Part shown: positions 30,075 to 39,134 of the stretch, one piece after another
Position numbering within the stretch: position 1 is the first letter of the stretch
How the letters are laid out: each line of letters starts with the position of its first letter
Assembly: GCA_904387055.1 (NCBI GenBank)
Contig: CAJFKV010000002.1
Coordinates: 1-64,000, forward strand
Length of the DNA stretch: 64,000 nt
Direction of reading: 5' to 3'
From: Candidatus Heteroruminococcus faecigallinarum
GTDB lineage: Bacteria > Bacillota > Clostridia > Oscillospirales > Ruminococcaceae
Program-made: the position numbers and the translations under genes
The notes under the pieces: generated by a model
What the model saw: only the letters and a program-made list of their open reading frames with translations
Database searches by the model: none
What the model was told of the DNA's origin: nothing

Positions 30075-30974
30075 TTATGCCGCGTCGGCGGTGTTCTCGG
30101 TGTGGAAGGTAACCAGCTCGTCAATGCTGCCATCCTCCAGCATACCGGCGAGCACCTCGTTGACCACCGGCAGCAGGTCGCTGCCCTTGTTCACCGCCAG
30201 GGCGTAGCTCTCGGAATCGTTGATAGCCCCGTCGCTCAGCTTGAGGGCGCCCTCGTTCTGGCTCACGATGGTCTGGGCAGGGAACTGGTCCAGAACCACC
30301 ACATCCAGACGGCCGTTGAGAAGATCCAGGGAGGCCTCCAGACCGGTCTTGTACTGCTTAAGGGTGGCACCGGTATCCTTCAAGGCACCGTCCGAAATCT
30401 CCCCGTCGATGAACAGGTCGCCGGTGGTCCCGGTCTGGACGCCGATGCTCTTGCCAGCCAGGTCGGCCAGGGAAGCGATGGTGCTGTCGGGAGGCAGGAT
30501 CATGTACTGGGCACTGGTGAAGTACACATCGGAGAAGTCCACGCTCTGGAGCCGCTCCTCGGTGATGGTCATACCGGCGCCGATGATGTCACCCTTGCCG
30601 GAGACCAGCGCGTTGATCACGCCGTCAAAATCCATATCCACCACCCGCAGTTCTACGCCCAGCTCTTCGGCAATGGCAGCGCAGATATCCACGTCTACGC
30701 CGGCGGGCTCGGTACCGTCAATATACTCAAAGGGAGGGAAGCCGCAGTTGGTAAGCATAACCAGCTCGCCGGCCGCCTGGATGCGGGCCACGTCGCTCTC
30801 GCCACTGGAAGCCTCTTCACTGGACCCTTCCTCGCTGGAAGCCTCCGTGGAGCTGCCGGCCTCGCTGGAAGCGGCATCCGTGGAAGCGGCGCTGCTGGAG
30901 CTGGAACCGCCACAGGCGGCCAGAGAGAACATCATCGCTGCGGCAAGCAGCATAGCCAATACCTTTTTCATCAT
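30075..30974 (-). CDS. Amino acid ABC transporter substrate-binding lipoprotein
   Basis: Lipobox SLAACGG; GFPPFEYIDGTEPAGVDVDICAAIAEELG. Confidence 0.95.
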   Translation of the reverse strand: MMKKVLAMLLAAAMMFSLAACGGSSSSSAASTDAASSEAGSSTEASSEEGSSEEASSGESDVARIQAAGELVMLTNCGFPPFEYIDGTEPAGVDVDICAAIAEELGVELRVVDMDFDGVINALVSGKGDIIGAGMTITEERLQSVDFSDVYFTSAQYMILPPDSTIASLADLAGKSIGVQTGTTGDLFIDGEISDGALKDTGATLKQYKTGLEASLDLLNGRLDVVVLDQFPAQTIVSQNEGALKLSDGAINDSESYALAVNKGSDLLPVVNEVLAGMLEDGSIDELVTFHTENTADAA

Positions 30975-31103
30975 TCATCCTCCTTAAATGCATCGTTCAG
31001 GTTGCTGGAACTTGGAAGCTGTCCAGCTGGTATGGTGATTATTATACACGATTTTGCCGCAAAATCAAGAGTTTTATGAAAAAAAATTCAGAAAATATGA
31101 TTT

Positions 31104-31994
31104 TTATTCAAATCTACCACACCCTGCTTTTTCCAGGGCCAATTTCATGTCATTGTGCATATCCAGCGAAAGCTGGATTGCCTCCCCTGTAACCGGGTGC
31201 GGAAACGAAACCCACCCGCAGTGGAGAGCCTGCCGTTCCAGCAGGGCCGCGGACCCGCCATAAAATGTATCGCCCGCCAGCGGGTGCCCCAGATAGGAAA
31301 AATGGACGCGGATTTGATGGGTGCGGCCGGTGTGAAGGATACATTCCACCAAGGTATGTCCTTCCCCTCTGGCCAGGACCCGGTACTGGGTGATCGCCTC
31401 CTGGCCGTCCGGGTCCACCACCCGCCGCATCTCATAGGGTACCTCCCGCAGGATGGGCAGATCGATCACCCCTTCCTCCTGCTCCAGCCGCCCCTCCACC
31501 AGGGCCAGGTACCGCTTCTGCACCTGTTTCCACAGCTTGCCGGCGGCAATCTGGTTTTTTGCCACCACCACCCCGCCGGTGGTATCCTTATCCAGGCGGT
31601 TGATCGGCCGGAAGGTGGTCACTGTCTCCCCCTTCTCCAGGCAGTGGGCGGCGTATACATTGGCCAAGGTATCGTTGTAATGGCCGCCGGACATGTGGCA
31701 GGGCATATCCGCCGGCTTGTTGTACACCAGCAGGTCGTCGTCCTCATAGGCAATTTCCACCGCCCGCTGGCTCACATACATGGGGCGGGGTTCCTCCGGC
31801 AGGTTGATCTCCAGCAGGTCCCCCTCGGCCAGCCGATCGATGGTGCGGGCGTGGCGGCCGTTGAGGAGGATGCCCTCCGGCAGTTTTTTCAGCTGGATCA
31901 CCACCCGATGGGAGATCCCCTGGTCCCCCCGCAGGAACCATTCAATCTTCTTCCCGGCAAAGGGCGCCGTGATCCGAAATTCCAGATGCCGCAT
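31104..31994 (-). CDS. RluA family pseudouridine synthase
   Basis: RPINRLDKDTTGGVVVAKN; HTGRTHQIRVHFSYLGHPLAGD. Confidence 0.95.
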   Translation of the reverse strand: MRHLEFRITAPFAGKKIEWFLRGDQGISHRVVIQLKKLPEGILLNGRHARTIDRLAEGDLLEINLPEEPRPMYVSQRAVEIAYEDDDLLVYNKPADMPCHMSGGHYNDTLANVYAAHCLEKGETVTTFRPINRLDKDTTGGVVVAKNQIAAGKLWKQVQKRYLALVEGRLEQEEGVIDLPILREVPYEMRRVVDPDGQEAITQYRVLARGEGHTLVECILHTGRTHQIRVHFSYLGHPLAGDTFYGGSAALLERQALHCGWVSFPHPVTGEAIQLSLDMHNDMKLALEKAGCGRFE

Positions 31995-32032
31995 GGCCGT
32001 CTCCTTTCCTCCCGGGCCAGAGGCCCGTCCAA

Positions 32033-32066
32033 CAAAAAAAGCATGGCGGTGGTTGGCCGCCATGCT
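32033..32066 (-). terminator. ilvE terminator
   Basis: AGCATGGCGG..CCGCCATGCTTTTTTT on minus strand. Confidence 0.92.
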
Positions 32067-32084
32067 CCCTGTCAATCCTGTTTC

Positions 32085-33161
32085 TCAGCCCTTGCAGACC
32101 TCATACCGCCAGCCCTTGGGGTCCTCCAGGACGCCGGTCTGGATGCCGGTGATGGTGTCGTAGAGCTTCTGGGTCAGCTTGCCGATCTTGTGGTCGCCGA
32201 TCTGCTCGGTCTCGTCGCCCAGGCGCATCTCGCCGATGGGGGAGACCACCGCAGCGGTGCCGGTGCCGAAGGCCTCCTTCAGGGTGCCGTTCTTCACCGA
32301 GGAAACCAGCTCCTCCACCGAGAACTTCCGCTCGGTCACCTTCACCCCCCAGTCCTTCAGCAGCTCGATGCAGGACATCCGGGTAATGCCGGGCAGGATG
32401 CTGCCGTCCAGCTCGGGGGTGACCACCTCGTCCCCCACCACAAAGAAGACGTTCATCGAGCCCACTTCTTCAATATACTTCCGCTCCACGCCGTCCAGCC
32501 ACAGCACCTGGGCATACCCCTGCTCGTGGGCTTCCTCCTGGGAGAGGAGGGAGGCGGCGTAGTTGCCGGCTGTCTTGGCGGTTCCCATGCCGCCCTTGCT
32601 GGCCCGCACCCATTTCTCCTCGATGTACAGGTTCACCGGGTCGAGGCCGCTTTCGTAGTACCGGCCGGAGGGCGAAAGGATAATATAGAAGATATACTCG
32701 CTGGCCACCTTCACTCCCAGATAGTCGTCGTTGGCAATGATGGTGGGGCGGATGTACAGGGAGGTTCCCTCGCTGCGGGGGATCCAGTCCTTCTCCAGCT
32801 CCAGCAGCTGGCAGAGAGCCTTGAGGGCAAACTCCTCGTCGATGTGGGGGATGGCCAGCCGGTCACAGGACCGGTTCATCCGCTTGAAGTTCTCCTGGGG
32901 ACGGAAGAGAAGCACCCGCCCATCGGCAGCCCGGTAGGCTTTCATCCCCTCAAACACCGTCTGCCCATAATGGAGGGTGCTGCAGGCGGGGGAAAGAACC
33001 AGAGGGCCATAGGGAACAATGCGGGCATCGTGCCAGCCCTGACCCTCGGTATAATTCATCATAAACATGTGGTCGGTAAAAATCTTGCCGAAGCCCAGCT
33101 TGTTTTCATCGGCAGGCTTCTCCTTGGGAGTTTTGGTGAGCTCCACACGAATGTCCATCAT
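32085..33161 (-). CDS. ilvE: Branched-chain amino acid aminotransferase
   Basis: LHYGQTVFEGMKAYRAADGRVLLFRP; EEVGSMNVFFV. Confidence 0.96.
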   Translation of the reverse strand: MMDIRVELTKTPKEKPADENKLGFGKIFTDHMFMMNYTEGQGWHDARIVPYGPLVLSPACSTLHYGQTVFEGMKAYRAADGRVLLFRPQENFKRMNRSCDRLAIPHIDEEFALKALCQLLELEKDWIPRSEGTSLYIRPTIIANDDYLGVKVASEYIFYIILSPSGRYYESGLDPVNLYIEEKWVRASKGGMGTAKTAGNYAASLLSQEEAHEQGYAQVLWLDGVERKYIEEVGSMNVFFVVGDEVVTPELDGSILPGITRMSCIELLKDWGVKVTERKFSVEELVSSVKNGTLKEAFGTGTAAVVSPIGEMRLGDETEQIGDHKIGKLTQKLYDTITGIQTGVLEDPKGWRYEVCKG

Positions 33162-33296
33162 CGTTTTCCTTCCCTTCCAATCAAAGAATCGGTTTGTTGT
33201 TATTTTATCACGTTAATAGGTTGATTACAAGCCTTCCTTTCCGGCTTCTTACTGAAATTTCCCTCTCATGGCGTCCAAAATCCTGCCAACATAACT

Positions 33297-33332
33297 AAAA
33301 ACCGCCCTCCCGCAAGCCGGGAAGGCGGTTTT
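33297..33332 (-). terminator. gdhA terminator
   Basis: AAAACCGCC(T)CCCG..CGGGAAGGCGGTTTT. Confidence 0.85.
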
Positions 33333-33384
33333 GTTTCCGGTGCTGCTGCAGGCGGCAGCCGCCTGCGGGAATGGGTCGATCCGA

Positions 33385-34737
<1,353 letters not shown>

Positions 34738-35050
34738 TCATCTCCTTCACGTTGTCTCAATGGTTTTCATCATACTCCAAAATGCAGGTTTTGTAAAGTA
34801 CAAGATTCATTTTTGTGACATCAACATATCACAGATTTCATATTGCCAGGTTTTTTATCCCATTTTGCCAATGTATATGAAAGAATTCCCTTTTCGCTTT
34901 TCAAATCCGTCATTTTCCGTTTCCTTCTGCAATTCCTCCTGCATGGTCAGCTGTCCACAACAGGAGGAAAGCACTGCAAGATTATGCCGCTCCCGGTTCA
35001 TGGAACGGCTTGGGGTTGACGGGGGAGGAATTTTAGGGTACACTGAACAA

Positions 35051-35403
35051 GGCGAGCAGGCAAGACGGCAGCGCGGCCAGGCCGAAAGGCCGTCCGTGAG
35101 GAAAGTCCGGGCTCCGCAGGGCAAGGATAACTGCTAACGGCAGCCGAAGGCGACTTCAGGGAAAGTGCAACAGAGAGATACCGCCGGGGGCTTTCCCCGG
35201 TAAGGGTGGAAAGGCGAGGTAAGAGCTCACCAGCGCACGGGAGACTGTGCGGCTCTGCAAACCCTATCCGGAGCAACACCGCAAAGAGGGACATCATGTG
35301 GCGGCCCGTCACGTCCCGGCAGGTGGCGACGAGCAGCGATGGCGACATGCTGCCCAGATAGATTGTCGTTTCATACAGAACCCGGCTTATATGCCTGGTC
35401 GCC
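35051..35403 (+). ncRNA. rnpB: RNase P RNA (class A)
   Basis: GAGGAAAGTCCGGGCTCC, GAGAGATACCGCC, GAGGTAAGAGCTCACCAG, GATAGATTGTCG..ACAGAACCCGGCTTAT; P1 arms 35051-35061 / 35393-35403. Confidence 0.96.
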
Positions 35404-35417
35404 CGTTGGACAGCAAG

Positions 35418-35453
35418 GCGTCCTCTTCCCCTTGTGGGAAGGGGGCGCTTTTT
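35418..35453 (+). terminator. rnpB terminator
   Basis: GCGTCCTCTTCCC..GGGAAGGGGGCGCTTTTT. Confidence 0.88.
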
Positions 35454-35780
35454 CTGTGCCGGATTCTACCGGGGAGAGCCATCCCCCCAGCGGCCAAAAG
35501 CGGCCCGCTCCAGCTGGGCAGGGCACCGGCAGCCGCCATACCGGCGGATGCACTCCCCCCGGCCCAGGCACCGCTCCCTCCGCCGCCCCCGGCCGTCCCA
35601 CGAGGCGCAAACCGGCATCCCCCGCCCCAGAACCGGGCAATACCGCTGAAAGATGGCATCCATCCCTGTTCCCCCCTTTGGGGGATAGCCTTCCCGGGGC
35701 AAAAATCCGCCATTCCTGTATAATCCTGGTTCTGGCGGGCCATCCTTCCAGCATATCCATACAGCAAAGGAGGATGCGCG

Positions 35781-36059
35781 ATGCTTGCTGCTTTCTTTGA
35801 TACCGCCGCCATCCCCACCGAAGGGGAAACCCGGCGGCGGCAGTTGACCGACCAGCTGGAAAACGTCAAGCGGCAGATGGCCCTGGTGGATGAGCTGTTC
35901 AACCTGGCCTGGGACGACGACCTGATCGAGGCCTGCATCTATCAGACCAAGGCGTTCCACGCTTATTTCCACTACCTTTACAAAGAACTGCGCCGGGAGG
36001 GGGAGGAGGATTCCATGCCTCTCCTCCAGGCAAAGGAGGTGCTGGAACCGGTGGGGTAG
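35781..36059 (+). CDS. YaaL/DUF2508-like small protein
   Basis: 92 aa; position immediately before a bofA-like gene; QMALVDELFNLAWDDDLIEACIYQTKAFHAYFHYLYKELR. Confidence 0.75.
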   Translation: MLAAFFDTAAIPTEGETRRRQLTDQLENVKRQMALVDELFNLAWDDDLIEACIYQTKAFHAYFHYLYKELRREGEEDSMPLLQAKEVLEPVG

Positions 36060-36097
36060 ATCGGTCGCTCTTCTGGGGACTGGCAGCCATTGCCCTG

Positions 36098-36316
36098 GTG
36101 GTGGTTCTGGCCCTGCTGATAAGGCTGCGCCGGTTCTGGGGAGGGGTGCTCTTCTCGGCGGCCAGCGGAATGGGGGCGCTGTGGGCGGTCAACCTGGCGG
36201 GGACCTTCACCGGGATTGTGCTTCCCCTCAATCTTTTTTCCCTGGTGGTCACCTTGGCGGGCGGGATTCCCGGGGTGATCCTGCTGCTGATTTTCCGGTT
36301 GCTTTGGGGCGGGTGA
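36098..36316 (+). CDS. bofA: BofA-like pro-sigmaK processing inhibitor (start uncertain)
   Basis: SAASGMGALWAVNLAGTFTGIVLPLNLFSLVVTLAGGIPGVILL. Confidence 0.8.
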   Translation: MVVLALLIRLRRFWGGVLFSAASGMGALWAVNLAGTFTGIVLPLNLFSLVVTLAGGIPGVILLLIFRLLWGG

Positions 36317-36368
36317 CCGTGTATACTGGTGGTATCTCAACAACCCGCCCAAAGGAGGCCCCCGTTTT

Positions 36369-37220
36369 ATGGATCAGCTGCTGTGGGGAAGCCGGTGGAC
36401 CGGCTTCCAGGTCCCCCGCCTGGTGCGCCAGGCGGTGTTTGTGGAGGAGCAGGGCTTCGCCCTGGAGTTTGACCGGCAGGACGACACCGCCCTGCACCTC
36501 TCCCTCCTGCGGGACGGGCAGCCGGCCGGCTGTGCCCGGCTTTTCCGGGAGGCGGGGGACGTCTTTCACCTGGGGCGGGTGGCGGTGCTCCCGGCCTTCC
36601 GGAACCATGGCCTGGGCCGCCTGCTGGTGGAGGAGGCCGCCCGGAAGGCGGCCCGCCTGGGCTGCCGCCGCCTGGTGCTGAGCGCCCAGTGCCACGCCCT
36701 GGGCTTCTATGACCGGCTGGGGTACCGTCCCCAGGGGGAGCCTTTTTTGGACGAGCACTGCCCCCACCAGGAGATGGCCAAGGATCTGGAAACGGACCTT
36801 CCCCTGGTCCGGTGGCATCTCCCCGGGGAAGGCTGCCCCGCCGCCCTGGCCCTGCGGCGGCAGGTCTTTGCCGGGGAGCTGGGGGTCCCGGTGGAGGAGG
36901 ACCCGCTGGACAGCCGGTCCCATCTTCTCCTTCTCGCCCAGGATGGACAAGCCCTGGCCACCGCCCGCCTCACCCCCCAGGAGGACGGCGTGGTCAAGTT
37001 CAGCCGCCTGGCGGTGGACCCCCGCTGCCGGGGAAAGGGCCTGGGGGCGCTGCTCCTGGAGAATCTGTCCTTCCGGGCAATGGAGCTGGGGTACCGGCGG
37101 GGATGGCTCTCCGCCCGGGCGGCCGTCCTCCCCTTCTACCAAAAGGCCGGTTTTCTCCCCCAGGGGGAGCCCTATCGGGAGGAAGGAGAAACCCATCAAG
37201 CCGTGTGGGCCCGGTTATAA
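36369..37220 (+). CDS. Tandem two-domain GNAT N-acetyltransferase
   Basis: Two GNAT cores: LGRVAVLPAFRNHGLGRLLVEEAARKAARLG and FSRLAVDPRCRGKGLGALLLENLSFRAMELG. Confidence 0.88.
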   Translation: MDQLLWGSRWTGFQVPRLVRQAVFVEEQGFALEFDRQDDTALHLSLLRDGQPAGCARLFREAGDVFHLGRVAVLPAFRNHGLGRLLVEEAARKAARLGCRRLVLSAQCHALGFYDRLGYRPQGEPFLDEHCPHQEMAKDLETDLPLVRWHLPGEGCPAALALRRQVFAGELGVPVEEDPLDSRSHLLLLAQDGQALATARLTPQEDGVVKFSRLAVDPRCRGKGLGALLLENLSFRAMELGYRRGWLSARAAVLPFYQKAGFLPQGEPYREEGETHQAVWARL

Positions 37221-37227
37221 CGGCTGC

Positions 37228-37336
37228 AAGGAGGAATTATGGATGAAGGAACTGCGAAAGAAGAGGGCGGTGGCAGAAGTCTCCCCCAATCTGGCATAGG
37301 AGGTGAACCCAAAACCGAAAGGAGACAATCTTGATG
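37228..37336 (+). promoter_or_regulatory. Candidate leader peptide / translational attenuator before the Vat-like gene
   Basis: SD AAGGAGG 37228-37234; ORF 37243-37299 MKELRKKRAVAEVSPNLA; GTCTCC 37279-37284 complementary to GGAGAC 37321-37326 overlapping the SD of the next gene. Confidence 0.5.
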
Positions 37337-38002
37337 ACCGGCAACCATGCCATTCCCAACCCCAACGACCTGTTCCCCAATCCTTATGGAACATCGATCG
37401 TTTTGAAGAACGCCATCACCCCCAGCATCCAGGCGGGGGAGTATCCATCCTATGACGACAGCGAGAGTCCTGCCGCCTCGGAAAGGCGAAACGCCCTGTT
37501 TAACCGGCCGGAATTTGGCGACCGGCGGATCATCGGCAGGTTCTGCTCCTCGGCCGCCGGCGTCCAGTTCATCATGGGCCCGGCCAACCACCGGATCAGC
37601 AGCGTCACTACCTACCCCTTCCACATCTTTGGCGGCCTGTGGGAGGAGAACACGCCGCCCCACATGGACCAGCTGCCCCGCAAAGGGGACATCGTGGTGG
37701 GCAACGACGTGTGGATCGGCCGGGAGGCGGTCATTCTGCCGGGGGTGACCATCGGGGACGGCGCCATCGTCGCCGCCCGGTCGGTGGTCTGCCGGGACGT
37801 TCCCCCCTATACGGTGGCGGGAGGAAACCCGGTTCAGGTCCGGAAGAAGCGGTTTGACGACCACATGATCCGCCTTCTGGAGGAGGTTCGGTGGTGGGAC
37901 CTCCCTCCCCAGGAGCTGGTGGAGCTTCTCCCCGTTCTGTGCAGCCCGGACCTGGAGCAGGTGCGCCATCTTCTCCAGGCCATGGTGGACAGCCGCGCCT
38001 GA
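37334..38002 (+). CDS. Vat-like xenobiotic (hexapeptide) O-acetyltransferase
   Basis: IIGRFCSSAAGVQFIMGPANHRISSVTTYPFHIFGGLWE; KGDIVVGNDVWIGREAVILPGVTIGDGAIVAA. Confidence 0.9.
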   Translation: MTGNHAIPNPNDLFPNPYGTSIVLKNAITPSIQAGEYPSYDDSESPAASERRNALFNRPEFGDRRIIGRFCSSAAGVQFIMGPANHRISSVTTYPFHIFGGLWEENTPPHMDQLPRKGDIVVGNDVWIGREAVILPGVTIGDGAIVAARSVVCRDVPPYTVAGGNPVQVRKKRFDDHMIRLLEEVRWWDLPPQELVELLPVLCSPDLEQVRHLLQAMVDSRA

Positions 38003-38103
38003 TCCCCTCAAGCAAGAAAAGAACCGGCCGAACCTCCAATCCCCTGCCGGGCCTGTGGAAAGGGGGCAGAACCGGCTGGACGGGGATACCCGTTCCCCAA
38101 CCC

Positions 38104-38150
38104 AAAAGACGCGGGAGCCATCTCACAACGAGGTGCCTCCCGCGTCTTTT
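38104..38150. terminator. Bidirectional terminator with 14-bp stem
   Basis: AAAAGACGCGGGAG...CTCCCGCGTCTTTT. Confidence 0.9.
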
Positions 38151-38156
38151 GCTGCT

Positions 38157-38558
38157 TTATACGGTCTCGCCGGTCATCGCCTGGTGCTCCCGGCGCAGCT
38201 CCTGGATCAGCCGGACCATGGGCCACTTCTGGTTGGTGGGGGTCACCATGGCCTTGAGGGCCACCGTCACCCCCGCCTGCCCCAGGGCCCGGAGCAGCTG
38301 GTCCAGCCGGCGGCGCTCCATGGGGCCGATCACCAGGCACTCCACTGCCGGGATCTCCTCCGGCAAAACCGGCGTCCCCTCTTGGAAGCCCTCCCAGCCC
38401 ATCAGCCGCCCCAGGGGGCTGCCCAGCTGGGCGGGTTCCACCACCTGCACCCGGATTCCCAGGGAGGCGGCCGCCGCCGAGACCGCCGCCTGCCGCTCCT
38501 CCTCCATCCCATACAGGAGGAGCCTCTCCTCCGCCGGGGGAACAATCCGCGCTTTCAT
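38157..38558 (-). CDS. DUF3783-like protein
   Basis: MKARIVPPAEERLLLYGMEEER...KWPMVRLIQELRREHQAM. Confidence 0.75.
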   Translation of the reverse strand: MKARIVPPAEERLLLYGMEEERQAAVSAAAASLGIRVQVVEPAQLGSPLGRLMGWEGFQEGTPVLPEEIPAVECLVIGPMERRRLDQLLRALGQAGVTVALKAMVTPTNQKWPMVRLIQELRREHQAMTGETV

Positions 38559-38606
38559 TCCGCCTGTTCTCTCCTTTCCGCCGGGCAAGCCGGCTCTCCC
38601 ACAAAG

Positions 38607-38634
38607 AAAAAAGCCCCGTCCCGCCGGACAGGGC
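38607..38634 (-). terminator. secG terminator
   Basis: GCCCTGTCC-ggc-GGGACGGGGCTTTTTT on minus strand. Confidence 0.85.
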
Positions 38635-38646
38635 CATCCTTTGCCG

Positions 38647-38895
38647 CTACTGGATATAAACCCCCACGGCATAGACCACAATGGTCAACACCACAAAGGC
38701 AATAAAGGCATACTTGGTATACCGCGCCAGCACCGCGTCGATGGTGCGGTCGCTGTTGCGGCCGAAATAGGAATCGGACCCGCCGGCAAGGCCGCTCAGG
38801 CCGTCCCCTTTGGGAGACTGGAACATGACCAGCAGAACCAGCAGCACCGCCAGCACAATCAGCAGGATCGCGCCGATGATCTCAAATATATTCAT
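38647..38895 (-). CDS. secG: Preprotein translocase subunit SecG
   Basis: LLVMFQSPKGDGLSGLAGGSDSYFGRN. Confidence 0.97.
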   Translation of the reverse strand: MNIFEIIGAILLIVLAVLLVLLVMFQSPKGDGLSGLAGGSDSYFGRNSDRTIDAVLARYTKYAFIAFVVLTIVVYAVGVYIQ

Positions 38896-39134
38896 TTTCA
38901 ACCCTCCGTTGTTTTGTATCTGGATGACCAATTAAGTTTAGCATATCCCACCGGGTTTTGCAACCGCTTTTTCAAATCTTTCCCGGAAAGAAGGGCGCAT
39001 ATTCCCCTGTTTTTTCCCCATACTAACCGGTGTTGAGCGCCGCCGGACCCGCGTTTGCCACAGAAAATCCCGGCAGCCATCAACCGGGCCGGCGGCTGTT
39101 TGGGCTGCTGGCCTTTTTGCCGTCCTGGCAGGGA

